Shown here one piece after another: positions 16,250 through 23,880 of a DNA stretch of 34,915 nt. Each line of letters starts with the position of its first letter. The first letter of the stretch is position 1. A program made the position numbers and the translations under genes. The notes beneath the pieces are model-generated. The model was not told the origin of the DNA. It ran no database searches and worked only from the letters and a program-made list of their open reading frames with translations. The stretch is from Pseudomonas marginalis. GTDB taxonomy: Bacteria > Pseudomonadota > Gammaproteobacteria > Pseudomonadales > Pseudomonadaceae. The stretch covers positions 44,386-79,300 of the forward strand of contig NZ_LKEG01000060.1 of NCBI RefSeq assembly GCF_001645105.1, read 5' to 3'.

Positions 16250-17470
16250 ATGCAGTTGATCGAAAAACTCAGCATCCTCGCCGACGCCGCCAAGTACGAC
16301 GCGTCCTGCGCCAGCAGTGGCGCGCCCAAGCGCAGCTCCGAGGGCAAGGCGGGGCTGGGTTCCACCGATGGCATGGGCATCTGTCACAGCTACACCCCCG
16401 ACGGGCGTTGTGTGTCGTTGCTCAAGGTGTTGCTCACCAATTTCTGTCTCTATGACTGCCAGTACTGCGTCAACCGCCGCTCCAGCGACGTGCCCCGCGC
16501 GCGTTTCAGCCCGGAGGAGGTGGTCACCCTGACCCTGGATTTCTACCGGCGCAATTGCGTCAGCGGGTTGTTTCTCAGCTCCGGTATCATCCGTTCGTCC
16601 GACTACACCATGGAGCAATTGGTGCGCGTGGCCAAACTGCTGCGCGAAGAACACGATTTTCGCGGCTATATCCACCTCAAGACCATTCCCGACGCAGATC
16701 CGGCGCTCATCGCCGAAGCGGGGCGGTATGCCGATCGGTTGAGCGTGAACATCGAACTGCCCACCGAGGCCAGCCTGCACACCCTGGCGCCGGAAAAACA
16801 GATCGTTTCGATCAAGCAGGCCATGCAGACCATCTACACCGGCGAGCAGACCGTGCTCAACGAACCGCGCGCCCCGCGCTTCGCCCCGGCCGGGCAGAGC
16901 ACGCAGATGATCGTGGGTGCCGACGACACCGACGACAGCACCATTCTTCATGGGGCCGAGGCGTTGTACGGCAACTTCAAATTGCGCCGTGTGTATTACT
17001 CGGCCTTCAGTCCCATCCCCAACAGCCCGAAAAGCGTGCCGCTGGCCGCGCCGCCGCTGATGCGTGAACACCGTTTGTACCAGGCTGACTTCCTGCTGCG
17101 CAGCTACGGTTTCAGTGCGAACGAATTGTTCGAAGGCCCCGGCCACCTGGCCCTGGACATCGACCCCAAGCTGGCCTGGGCCCTGGATAACCGCGACGTG
17201 TTCCCCCTGGACCTGAACCGCGCCGAACCGACCTTGATTGCGCGCATTCCGGGCATTGGTTTGCGTACCACCCAGCGCCTGGTGGACCTGCGTCGTGAAC
17301 GCAAGATCCGCTTCGAAGACCTGGCGCGCATGCGCTGCGTGCTGGCGAAAGCCAAGCCGTTTTTCATCACCAGTGACTACCACCCGCAACAGGCCGACAG
17401 CACCAGCGTGTTGCTGCGCGAGCAATTGCGCGACCGCCCGCAACCGCAGCAAATGGGGCTGTGGGGATGA
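16250..17470 (+). CDS. Radical-SAM protein with C-terminal HhH, putative DNA modification/repair
   Basis: A 406-residue radical-SAM enzyme. The 4Fe-4S motif is CLYDCQYC (Cys66, Cys70, Cys73; CX3CX2C). Three more cysteines precede it (Cys20, Cys45, Cys54), in a stretch that as I recall is conserved in this family. The C-terminus carries a helix-hairpin-helix element (LDLNRAEPTLIARIPGIGLRTTQRLVDLR, about 322-350), a DNA-binding feature. This fits the family annotated as 'putative DNA modification/repair radical SAM protein' linked to DUF4130/UDG-like proteins. Substrate and reaction are not known. The next gene overlaps its stop by 4 bases. A LexA-like box just upstream implies SOS induction. 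ATG 16250 lacks a clear Shine-Dalgarno site. Confidence 0.88.
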   Translation: MQLIEKLSILADAAKYDASCASSGAPKRSSEGKAGLGSTDGMGICHSYTPDGRCVSLLKVLLTNFCLYDCQYCVNRRSSDVPRARFSPEEVVTLTLDFYRRNCVSGLFLSSGIIRSSDYTMEQLVRVAKLLREEHDFRGYIHLKTIPDADPALIAEAGRYADRLSVNIELPTEASLHTLAPEKQIVSIKQAMQTIYTGEQTVLNEPRAPRFAPAGQSTQMIVGADDTDDSTILHGAEALYGNFKLRRVYYSAFSPIPNSPKSVPLAAPPLMREHRLYQADFLLRSYGFSANELFEGPGHLALDIDPKLAWALDNRDVFPLDLNRAEPTLIARIPGIGLRTTQRLVDLRRERKIRFEDLARMRCVLAKAKPFFITSDYHPQQADSTSVLLREQLRDRPQPQQMGLWG

Positions 17471-18300
17471 TCAGCCTGGAATGCAACAACCTGTTCAGCA
17501 CCTGGCGCGAACAGGCGCGCTGGCTGCTCAGCCATCAGGTCGACCCCAGCCAGGTGAGCTGGGGGGAGGCGGAGGTGGCGGACCTGTTTGCCACTGACCA
17601 GTCGATTCCCGAGGCACTGGGGCCTTTCCAGACGCGGGTGCCCAAGGCCCTGCTGGAGTTGCTGGAGTCGGCCGCCTGTTACCACGGCGACCAGCGCTGG
17701 AGCTTGTTGTATGAAGTGTTGTGGCGAGTCAGCCACGGCGACCGCACCGCAATGCTGGCCGGGGACAAGCTGGGCAGCGAGTTGCAGCGGCGGATCAAGC
17801 AGGTCAGTCGCGAGGCGCACCACCTGCATGCATTTGTGCGGTTTATCGCGTTGCCGGCCGGGGCAGGGCCGGAATTGCCCGAGTACGTGGCCTGGCATGA
17901 GCCGGCCCATGACATCCTGAAATCAGCCAGCCAGCACTTTATCGGGCGCATGGGGCGTCATCGCTGGATGATCGCCACGCCGTTGGATGGGGTTTACTAC
18001 GATGGCGAACAGTTGATCCATCAACGTGAGTGCCCCGAAGCCTGGCGGCAGCTGGCGCAGAATGTCGAGGATCCCCACAGTGCGATGTGGCTGACCTACT
18101 ACAGCCATATCTTCAACCCGGCGCGGTTGAACCCCAAGGTCATGGAAGGGCATTTGCCGAGCCGGTTCTGGAAGAATCTGCCGGAGGGCAAGTTGATACC
18201 GGGGTTGATCAGTGAAGCGCGGACGGGGAAGCAGAAGGATGGGCAGGCCAGGCTGATCGGGGCCAGGCCCGGCAAGAAAATCTTAATCGGGCAAGGTTGA
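17467..18300 (+). CDS. DUF4130-family 'probable DNA metabolism' protein
   Basis: A 277-residue protein of the DUF4130 type, found next to the radical-SAM protein above and in other bacteria fused to a uracil-DNA-glycosylase-like UdgX domain. Seen family patterns: VSREAHHLHAFVRF, YVAWHEPAHDILKSASQHFIGRM, the MWLTYYSHIFNPARLNPKVMEGHLPSRFWKNLPEG block, and LIPGLI. This copy has no UDG domain. The N-terminal 60 residues are variable, and the C-terminus (GKQKDGQ...GKK) is basic, compatible with nucleic-acid contact. ATG 17467 overlaps the radical-SAM stop as ATGA, so co-translation is likely. The biochemical role is unknown. Confidence 0.85.
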   Translation: MISLECNNLFSTWREQARWLLSHQVDPSQVSWGEAEVADLFATDQSIPEALGPFQTRVPKALLELLESAACYHGDQRWSLLYEVLWRVSHGDRTAMLAGDKLGSELQRRIKQVSREAHHLHAFVRFIALPAGAGPELPEYVAWHEPAHDILKSASQHFIGRMGRHRWMIATPLDGVYYDGEQLIHQRECPEAWRQLAQNVEDPHSAMWLTYYSHIFNPARLNPKVMEGHLPSRFWKNLPEGKLIPGLISEARTGKQKDGQARLIGARPGKKILIGQG

Positions 18301-18321
18301 AAATGTAGGAGGGGCTTGTGT

Positions 18322-18343
18322 GGGAGGGGGCAAGCCCTCTCCC
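18322..18343. terminator. REP-like hairpin between convergent genes
   Basis: GGGAGGGGGC (18322-18331), AA, GCCCTCTCCC (18334-18343) form a 10-bp stem with one G-T pair. It sits between the DUF4130 gene and the Lrp-type gene, which converge. It is REP-derived and could act as a bidirectional 3' end structure. Most of a REP half-copy is also visible at 18306-18320. Confidence 0.5.
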
Positions 18344-18372
18344 ATATTAGATCTGTATCGTTTTTGGAGAGA

Positions 18373-18870
18373 TCAGACCAGCTCGGTGGCGGTGTTCTTG
18401 ACCACCGCCAACTCCGGATGCGCCACCAGCTTATCAATGTGTAACTCATCATTGTTCAACCAGGTCTCCGTCAGCACCCGGTAGTGCTCCATGTCCCGGC
18501 AACGCATGCGCAGGCTGTAGTCAAACGGCCCGCTGATCAGTTGGCATTCGAATACCTGGGGGCAGGCCTTCACGCAGGCTTCGAAGGCCTTTTGCGCCGA
18601 GCGCCCGCTCTGGTTGGACAAGGCCACCAACACCAGCAGCGACAGCCCTGGCGAGACCATCTGCACATCGATGATCGCCCCATAGCCACGGATCACCCCA
18701 CGTCGCTCCAACTTGCGCACCCGCTCCAGGCAGGGCCTGGGGGTGAGGTGCACCAGCGACGAAAGCTTTTCGTAGGTGATACGGCCCTGGTGGCGCAGCA
18801 CTTCGATGATGGCTTCATCAATGCGGTCCAGTACGGGGGCGGAATGGGGTCCGGAGGCCTTGGTATCCAT
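18373..18870 (-). CDS. Lrp/AsnC-family transcriptional regulator
   Basis: A 165-residue Lrp-type regulator with an N-terminal helix-turn-helix (RIDEAIIEVLRHQGRITYEKLSSLVHLTPRPCLERVRKLERRGVI) and a C-terminal RAM ligand/oligomer domain. It lies 121 bases downstream of, and in line with, the ornithine cyclodeaminase gene, so it probably responds to ornithine, arginine or proline and controls that gene. This is inference from position. ATG 18870 is used. A GTG at 18879 would add three residues, and neither start has a strong ribosome-binding site. A 7-7-7 inverted repeat at 18903-18923 is a candidate operator. Confidence 0.88.
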   Translation of the reverse strand: MDTKASGPHSAPVLDRIDEAIIEVLRHQGRITYEKLSSLVHLTPRPCLERVRKLERRGVIRGYGAIIDVQMVSPGLSLLVLVALSNQSGRSAQKAFEACVKACPQVFECQLISGPFDYSLRMRCRDMEHYRVLTETWLNNDELHIDKLVAHPELAVVKNTATELV

Positions 18871-18902
18871 GGGGTTCACTTCAAACGGTTGGAATAAATG
18901 GC

Positions 18903-18923
18903 GGCAAACCTTGCGTGTTTGCC
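18903..18923. promoter_or_regulatory. Candidate operator dyad upstream of Lrp-type gene
   Basis: Perfect arms GGCAAAC (18903-18909) and GTTTGCC (18917-18923) flank CTTGCGT, 33 bases before the regulator start. No T tract follows, which argues against a terminator for the upstream cyclodeaminase gene. Autoregulation by the Lrp-type protein is a reasonable guess. Confidence 0.4.
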
Positions 18924-18991
18924 TGACCCTTCACATGGTACGGCCTTCCTCCGTCAACGTCTGTATGCGCTCGGGGACGTGCCTGCACACC

Positions 18992-20038
18992 TCAGGCGCG
19001 CTTTTGCTGCTGCACGCGAGGCTGCTGGGCGAGTCGGGCAAACAAGTCTTTCGGGTCGGCGAGGTCCGGCACCAGCTCAAGTTCGCTGCCCACGTCCAGT
19101 GCCTTGGCCACATCCAGTACGTAACGCAGCGCCGAGTAGTCTTCGATGGCAAAGCCCACGGAGTCGAACAGGGTGATCTGGTGCGCGTTCTCACGGCCGG
19201 GCTGCTGGCCGTTGATCACTTGCCACAGTTCAGTCACCGGTGAGTCGTGCGGCATCTGCTGGATTTCACCTTCGATGCGGCTTTGTGGCTCGTACTCGAC
19301 GATCACGCGGGCGCGCTCGACGATGCGTCGGTCCAGCTCGGTTTTGCCTGGACAATCGCCGCCCACCGCGTTGAGGTGCATGCCGGGTTCGATCATTTCG
19401 TCTGTGAGGATGGTGGCGTAGGCCTTGTCGGCCGTGACGGTGGTGACGATATCCGCGCCTTTGACCGCTTCGGCGACGCTACCGGCCAGGATCACCTTGA
19501 TGGCCGGAAAGGCCTTGAGGTTGTCGGCCAGTTTGGCGGTGGCTTTGGCATCGATGTCGAACAGACGGATTTCCGTGATGCCGAGCATGGCGTGGAAGGC
19601 CAGGGCTTGGAATTCACTCTGCGAGCCATTACCGATCAACGCCATGCTGCGGCTGTTCTCGCGCGCCAGGTAGCGGGCGACCAGGGCTGAGGTGGCGGCT
19701 GTACGAATGGCGGTGGTCAGGGTCATTTCCGCCAGCAGCACCGGCTTGCCAGTGTCGACATCGCCCAGCGCGCCAAAGGCCATCACGGTGAGCATGCCGG
19801 CCAGGGTGTTTTTCGGGTGACCGTTGACGTACTTGAAGGCATACAGCGACGCGTCGGACACCGGCATCAGCTCGATCACGCCATCCGGGGAGTGGTTGGC
19901 CAGGCGTGCACATTTCTCGAAATCCTGCCAGCGCAGGTAGTCGGCGCGAATGTATTCGGCCATTTCGGTCATGCAGGTTTGCAGGCCTTTTTGCGCGACC
20001 AGATAGCTGAGGTCATTGACGTCGATATAGCGGGTCAT
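18992..20038 (-). CDS. ocd: Ornithine cyclodeaminase
   Basis: A 348-residue NAD-dependent enzyme converting L-ornithine to L-proline and ammonia. It closely resembles P. putida ornithine cyclodeaminase throughout as I recall that sequence: VIELMPVSDASLYAFKYVNGHP, MAFGALGDVDTGKPVLL, the Rossmann motif ALIGNGSQSEFQALAFH, DIVTTVTADKAYATI, LNAVGGDCPGKTELD (catalytic Asp region) and VEYEPQSRIEGEIQQ. ATG 20038 is chosen because AAGGAG lies 7 bases upstream. The open frame to 20140 has no such support. The C-terminal Gln/Arg-rich tail is variable. It shares its substrate with PvdA, encoded about 4 kb away, though the two are separately transcribed. Confidence 0.93.
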   Translation of the reverse strand: MTRYIDVNDLSYLVAQKGLQTCMTEMAEYIRADYLRWQDFEKCARLANHSPDGVIELMPVSDASLYAFKYVNGHPKNTLAGMLTVMAFGALGDVDTGKPVLLAEMTLTTAIRTAATSALVARYLARENSRSMALIGNGSQSEFQALAFHAMLGITEIRLFDIDAKATAKLADNLKAFPAIKVILAGSVAEAVKGADIVTTVTADKAYATILTDEMIEPGMHLNAVGGDCPGKTELDRRIVERARVIVEYEPQSRIEGEIQQMPHDSPVTELWQVINGQQPGRENAHQITLFDSVGFAIEDYSALRYVLDVAKALDVGSELELVPDLADPKDLFARLAQQPRVQQQKRA

Positions 20039-20308
20039 GGAAATGCTCCTTGTTATTGGAAGGCGGCCAGCGGTTTCTGCTGCGCACAGAGCGCCGTCAT
20101 GGAGTGGGCCAGTGCGGTTATTGTGGCGGTTGTTGCGCAAGGATCTCGGCTGAAACTGGCGGGTGGCTCAGCCGGTAAAGCTGAAAAGTGGGGTGTGGCA
20201 GCCGAATCGGCTGTCGAGCCTGAGAGGCGATCAAATAAGGGAGGGAGCGTGCTCCTTCCCACATTGCTACAGTGGCGACTCTGATAGCGCGGTCAGCCAG
20301 GAGGAGCC
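20039..20308. promoter_or_regulatory. Divergent intergenic region, ocd / acetyltransferase
   Basis: This 270-base region should hold the promoters of ocd (minus) and the GNAT gene (plus). A short dyad CAGCCG-AAT-CGGCTG lies at 20199-20213, and a REP-like hairpin GGGAGGGAGC-GT-GCTCCTTCCC at 20239-20260. No convincing -35/-10 pair stands out. Confidence 0.4.
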
Positions 20309-21202
20309 ATGTCTACCGTTGTTCGTATTGCCCAGCCCGCCGATGCCGAGGGGATCAGCCAGGTGATTCTGGCGGCATTGCACAGCAGTAATGCACGGGA
20401 TTATCCGGCGGATGTGATTGCCCGGGTCGCCAGTAACTTCACGCCGGATGCGGTACTGGCATTGCTTGAGCGCCGCGTGGTGCTGGTGGCGATTCAGGAT
20501 CGGGTGATCGTGGCCACCGCCGCACTCGACGGCAGTGTGGTGCGCTCGGTGTTCGTCAATCCGGTGCTGCAAGGGCAGGGCATTGGGCGGTTGTTGTTGA
20601 TTGAAATCGAGCTGCGCGCCCGCGAGGCCGGGGTCACGGTACTGAGCGTGCCGTCTTCGCTGACCGCCGAACCGTTCTATGCCAAGTTGGGGTTCCATAC
20701 TGTGCGCGACGTCTACCACGGCAACGAGCGTACGTTGGTGATGGAAAAGGCGCTGCTGTCCAGGCATCCCATCGGGCCCTATCGCGACCGTCAGCATCGT
20801 GCGCAAGTGGTTGCGCTATGGCAGGAGGCTTTTGGCTATGAAACCGCCCATAACCTGCCGACCCTGGCGATTGATAAAAAGCTGGCCGTCAACGATGGGT
20901 TGTTTTTCGTGGCGACGGACAAAAAAACCGTGATCGGGACGATTCTGGCGGGCTACGACGGCCATCGTGGCTGGCTGTATTCGGTGGCGGTGCACGCTGA
21001 CTATCGGCGTCATGGCCTGGGTTCGTCACTGGTGCGGCATGCGGAACAGGCATTGACGGCGCTGGGCTGCATGAAGATCAACCTGCAGATCACCAGTGGC
21101 AATGAGGCGGTGGCGGGGTTTTACGAGGCGTTGGGGTATGGGGTGGAGCCGAGGATCAGTATGGGGAAGAAGATTGTTGGGAATATTCCGACTCGATCCT
21201 GA
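20309..21202 (+). CDS. Tandem GNAT-family N-acetyltransferase
   Basis: A 297-residue cytoplasmic protein with two GNAT folds. The first (about 1-150) has the acetyl-CoA loop VFVNPVLQGQGIGRLLL and the FYAKLGF motif. The second (about 152-293) resembles the YpeA type, with VAVHADYRRHGLGSSLV and GNEAVAGFYEALGYGVEP. Both pyrophosphate-binding loops look intact, so either half could be active. The acceptor substrate cannot be predicted. The start is well supported by AGGAGG 5 bases upstream. A perfect 14-bp hairpin follows the stop. Confidence 0.85.
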   Translation: MSTVVRIAQPADAEGISQVILAALHSSNARDYPADVIARVASNFTPDAVLALLERRVVLVAIQDRVIVATAALDGSVVRSVFVNPVLQGQGIGRLLLIEIELRAREAGVTVLSVPSSLTAEPFYAKLGFHTVRDVYHGNERTLVMEKALLSRHPIGPYRDRQHRAQVVALWQEAFGYETAHNLPTLAIDKKLAVNDGLFFVATDKKTVIGTILAGYDGHRGWLYSVAVHADYRRHGLGSSLVRHAEQALTALGCMKINLQITSGNEAVAGFYEALGYGVEPRISMGKKIVGNIPTRS

Positions 21203-21218
21203 GAACACCTGAGCTCAA

Positions 21219-21248
21219 ATGTGGGAGCTGGCAAGCCAGCTCCCACAT
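21219..21248. terminator. Perfect REP-type hairpin between convergent genes
   Basis: ATGTGGGAGCTGGC (21219-21232), AA, GCCAGCTCCCACAT (21235-21248): a 14-bp uninterrupted stem. It separates the GNAT gene from ilvE, which converge, and is symmetrical, so it can end or protect transcripts from both sides. No long T tract is present. It is a solitary REP of yet another subtype (GGGAGCTGGC). Confidence 0.6.
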
Positions 21249-21274
21249 GGGGTTGGGGCGTAGCTTGGTGTGGC

Positions 21275-22294
21275 TTAGACCTTGACGATCCAGCCCGCTG
21301 GCGCTTCAACGTCGCCGGTCTGCACGCCGGTCAGCTCTTTGTAGAGCTTCTGGGTGATCGGGCCGACTTCGGTCTCGCTGTGGAACACGTGCAGCTTGCC
21401 GTTGTACTGGATGCCGCCGATCGGCGAGATCACCGCAGCGGTACCGCAGGCACCGGCTTCCTTGAATTGGTCCAGTTTGTCGATGAGCACTTCGCCCTCG
21501 ACCACTTCCAGGCCCAGGCGGGTCTTGGCCAGTTCGATCAGCGACAGGCGGGTGATGCCTGGCAGCACCGAAGGCGACTTCGGTGTGATGAACTTATTGT
21601 CGTGGGTGATCCCGAAGAAGTTGGCCGAGCCGACTTCTTCGATTTTCGAGTGAGTCATCGGGTCCAGGTAGATCGCATCGGCGAAACCGGATTTCTTCGC
21701 TTCGGCGCCCGGCATCAGACTGGCGGCGTAGTTGCCACCGACCTTGGCGGCACCGGTGCCTTGGGGGGCGGCGCGGTCGAAGGTGGAGATCTGGAAGTTG
21801 TGTGGTACCAGGCCGCCTTTGAAGTAGGCGCCAACCGGGATGGCGAACACCGAGAAGATGAACTCCGGCGCGGTACGCACACCGATGTTGTCACCGGTGC
21901 CGATCACGAACGGGCGCAGGTACAGCGCGCCGCCACTGCCATACGGCGGGATGAAGCGCTCGTTGGCCTTGACCACTTGTTTGCAGGCGTCGATGAAGTC
22001 TTCGGTCGACACATGCGGCATCAGCAGGCGCGCGCAGCTGCGCTGCATGCGGGCGGCGTTCTGGTCCGGGCGGAACAGGTTGATCGAGCCGTCCTTGCAG
22101 CGGTAGGCCTTGAGGCCTTCAAAGCATTGCTGGCCATAGTGCAGGGCGGTGGAGCCCTCGCTGATGTGCAGCACGTTGTCGTCGGTCAGGGTGCCGGCTT
22201 GCCATTCGCCGTTTTTCCAGACCTGGAGAAACCGCTTGTCGGTCTTGATGTAGTCAAAACCCAGCTTGTCCCAATTGATGCTTTCGTTACCCAT
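21275..22294 (-). CDS. ilvE: Branched-chain amino acid aminotransferase
   Basis: A 339-residue PLP-dependent class IV aminotransferase that interconverts Val/Leu/Ile and their 2-keto acids. Family motifs: LHYGQQCFEGLKAYR, YLRPFVIGTG, the Schiff-base Lys in GTGAAKVGGNYAAS, EEVGSANFFG and EVVEGEVLIDKLDQ with the GTAAVISPIG cofactor region. Its length fits the larger (about 340-residue) bacterial/mitochondrial-like BCAT group. AGAGGG precedes the ATG. It sits 203 bases beyond the bkd operon, which uses its keto-acid products, but REP elements in the gap suggest a separate transcript. Confidence 0.95.
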   Translation of the reverse strand: MGNESINWDKLGFDYIKTDKRFLQVWKNGEWQAGTLTDDNVLHISEGSTALHYGQQCFEGLKAYRCKDGSINLFRPDQNAARMQRSCARLLMPHVSTEDFIDACKQVVKANERFIPPYGSGGALYLRPFVIGTGDNIGVRTAPEFIFSVFAIPVGAYFKGGLVPHNFQISTFDRAAPQGTGAAKVGGNYAASLMPGAEAKKSGFADAIYLDPMTHSKIEEVGSANFFGITHDNKFITPKSPSVLPGITRLSLIELAKTRLGLEVVEGEVLIDKLDQFKEAGACGTAAVISPIGGIQYNGKLHVFHSETEVGPITQKLYKELTGVQTGDVEAPAGWIVKV

Positions 22295-22413
22295 GACACC
22301 CTCTATCTTTGGTCAAGTCGGTTTTTTTTCTGAATGGGCGCAACAATACTGCATTCTTGGCTTGTGTGGGAGCCACTGGGTGGACGCCTTCAGCCTCTGT
22401 ATTGACCGATCCA

Positions 22414-22486
22414 CCGCTATCGGGGGCAAGCCCCCACCCCCATTTGGCATGCATTCCCCTGTGGGAGGGGGCTTGCCCCCGATGGC
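22414..22486. repeat. REPIN between lpdV and ilvE
   Basis: REP halves at 22414-22443 (CTATCGGGGGCAAGCCCCC) and 22461-22486 (GTGGGAGGGGGCTTGCCCCC) are inverted. A degraded half with TGTGTGGGAG is visible near 22362. It lies just after the lpdV stop, where it probably protects the 3' end of the bkd transcript. Confidence 0.8.
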
Positions 22487-22497
22487 CTCACCGCGGT

Positions 22498-23877
22498 TTA
22501 CAGGTGCAGCGCGTGGCCCAGCGCCCGCAGCGCAGCTTCCTGCACCGCCTCGCCGAGCGTCGGATGGGCGTGGATGGTGCCGGCCACGTCTTCCAGGCGC
22601 GCGCCCATTTCCAGGCTCAGGCCGAAGGCGGTGGACAGCTCCGAGACGCCGGCGCCAACTGCTTGCCAGCCGACGATCAGATGATTGTCGCGGCGTGCCA
22701 CCACCCGTACGAAGCCGGTTTTCGACTCCAGGGTCATTGCGCGGCCGTTGGCGGCAAACGGGAAACTCGACACGATGCAGTCCAGGCCGGCGGCCTTGGC
22801 TTCATCGGGTGTCTTGCCGACCACCACCAGTTCCGGGTCGGTAAAGCACACGGCCGGGATTGCCGCCGGGTTGAATTCACGGGATTTACCGCTGATCAGT
22901 TCGGCAACCATTTCACCTTGGGCCATGGCCCGATGGGCCAGCATCGGCTCGCCGCTCAGGTCGCCGATGGCCCACACGTTGCGCATGCTGGTCTGGCAGC
23001 GGCTGTCGATTTTGACCGCCGCGCCGTTCATCTCCAGGTTCAGCGCCTCGAGGTTCCAGCCCTGGGTGTTGGGGGTGCGACCCACGGCGACCAGCACCTG
23101 GTCGGTTTCCAGCGACAGGGTGTCACCCTTCGGGTCACGTACTTGCAACCGGTTGTCGGCAAAACCGCTGACGCTGTGCTTGAGGAACAGCTTCACCCCC
23201 AAGTGCTTGAGGGACTCGTTCACCGGTTGGGTCAATTCGGCGTCGTAGGCCGGCAGGATGCGATCCTGCGCCTCGACCACGCTGACCTCGGCGCCAAGCT
23301 TACGGTAGGCAATCCCCAGTTCCAGGCCGATATAGCCGCCACCCACCACGATCAGGCGCTTGGGCACCCGCGTGGGCGCCAGCGCCTCGGTGGACGAGAT
23401 GATCGGCCCGCCAATCGGCAGCATCGGCAGGTTGACGCTTTTCGAACCGGTGGCCAGCAACAGGTGTTCGCACTGGATGCGCTGGTCGCCGACGTCGACG
23501 GTCTTGCCGTCCACCACCTTGGCCCAGCCGTGGATCACTTGCACCTTGTGCTTCTTCAGCAGCGCGGCGACGCCGGTGGTCAGGCGGTCAACGATGCCGT
23601 CTTTCCATTCCACGCTCTTGCGGATGTCCAGGGTCGGCACATCCACTTCGATGCCCAGGTGTGAACCCTGGCTGTGCTGGACGGTTTGCTGGAATTGCTC
23701 GGCCACATGGATCAACGCCTTGGACGGGATGCAGCCGATATTCAGGCAGGTGCCGCCCAGCGCCCGGCCTTCCACCAGGAGGGTCGGGATGCCCAGTTGG
23801 CCGGCACGGATCGCCGCCACATAACCACCAGGGCCGCCGCCGATAATCAGCAGCGTGGTATTCAATGTCTGCGTCAT
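22498..23877 (-). CDS. lpdV: Dihydrolipoyl dehydrogenase of branched-chain keto acid complex (E3)
   Basis: A 459-residue flavoprotein disulfide oxidoreductase that reoxidises the dihydrolipoyl group of the E2 subunit with NAD+. Seen: FAD site GGGPGGYVAAIRAGQLG, redox pair in GGTCLNIGCIPSKAL (near residues 43-57), NAD site VVGGGYIGLELG, FAD motif VWAIGDLSGEPMLAHRA, and the C-terminal catalytic HAHPTLGEAVQEA. It is the last gene of the bkd operon (3-base gap after bkdB), which identifies it as LpdV rather than the pyruvate/2-oxoglutarate complex enzyme. Confidence 0.95.
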   Translation of the reverse strand: MTQTLNTTLLIIGGGPGGYVAAIRAGQLGIPTLLVEGRALGGTCLNIGCIPSKALIHVAEQFQQTVQHSQGSHLGIEVDVPTLDIRKSVEWKDGIVDRLTTGVAALLKKHKVQVIHGWAKVVDGKTVDVGDQRIQCEHLLLATGSKSVNLPMLPIGGPIISSTEALAPTRVPKRLIVVGGGYIGLELGIAYRKLGAEVSVVEAQDRILPAYDAELTQPVNESLKHLGVKLFLKHSVSGFADNRLQVRDPKGDTLSLETDQVLVAVGRTPNTQGWNLEALNLEMNGAAVKIDSRCQTSMRNVWAIGDLSGEPMLAHRAMAQGEMVAELISGKSREFNPAAIPAVCFTDPELVVVGKTPDEAKAAGLDCIVSSFPFAANGRAMTLESKTGFVRVVARRDNHLIVGWQAVGAGVSELSTAFGLSLEMGARLEDVAGTIHAHPTLGEAVQEAALRALGHALHL

Positions 23878-23880
23878 GCC

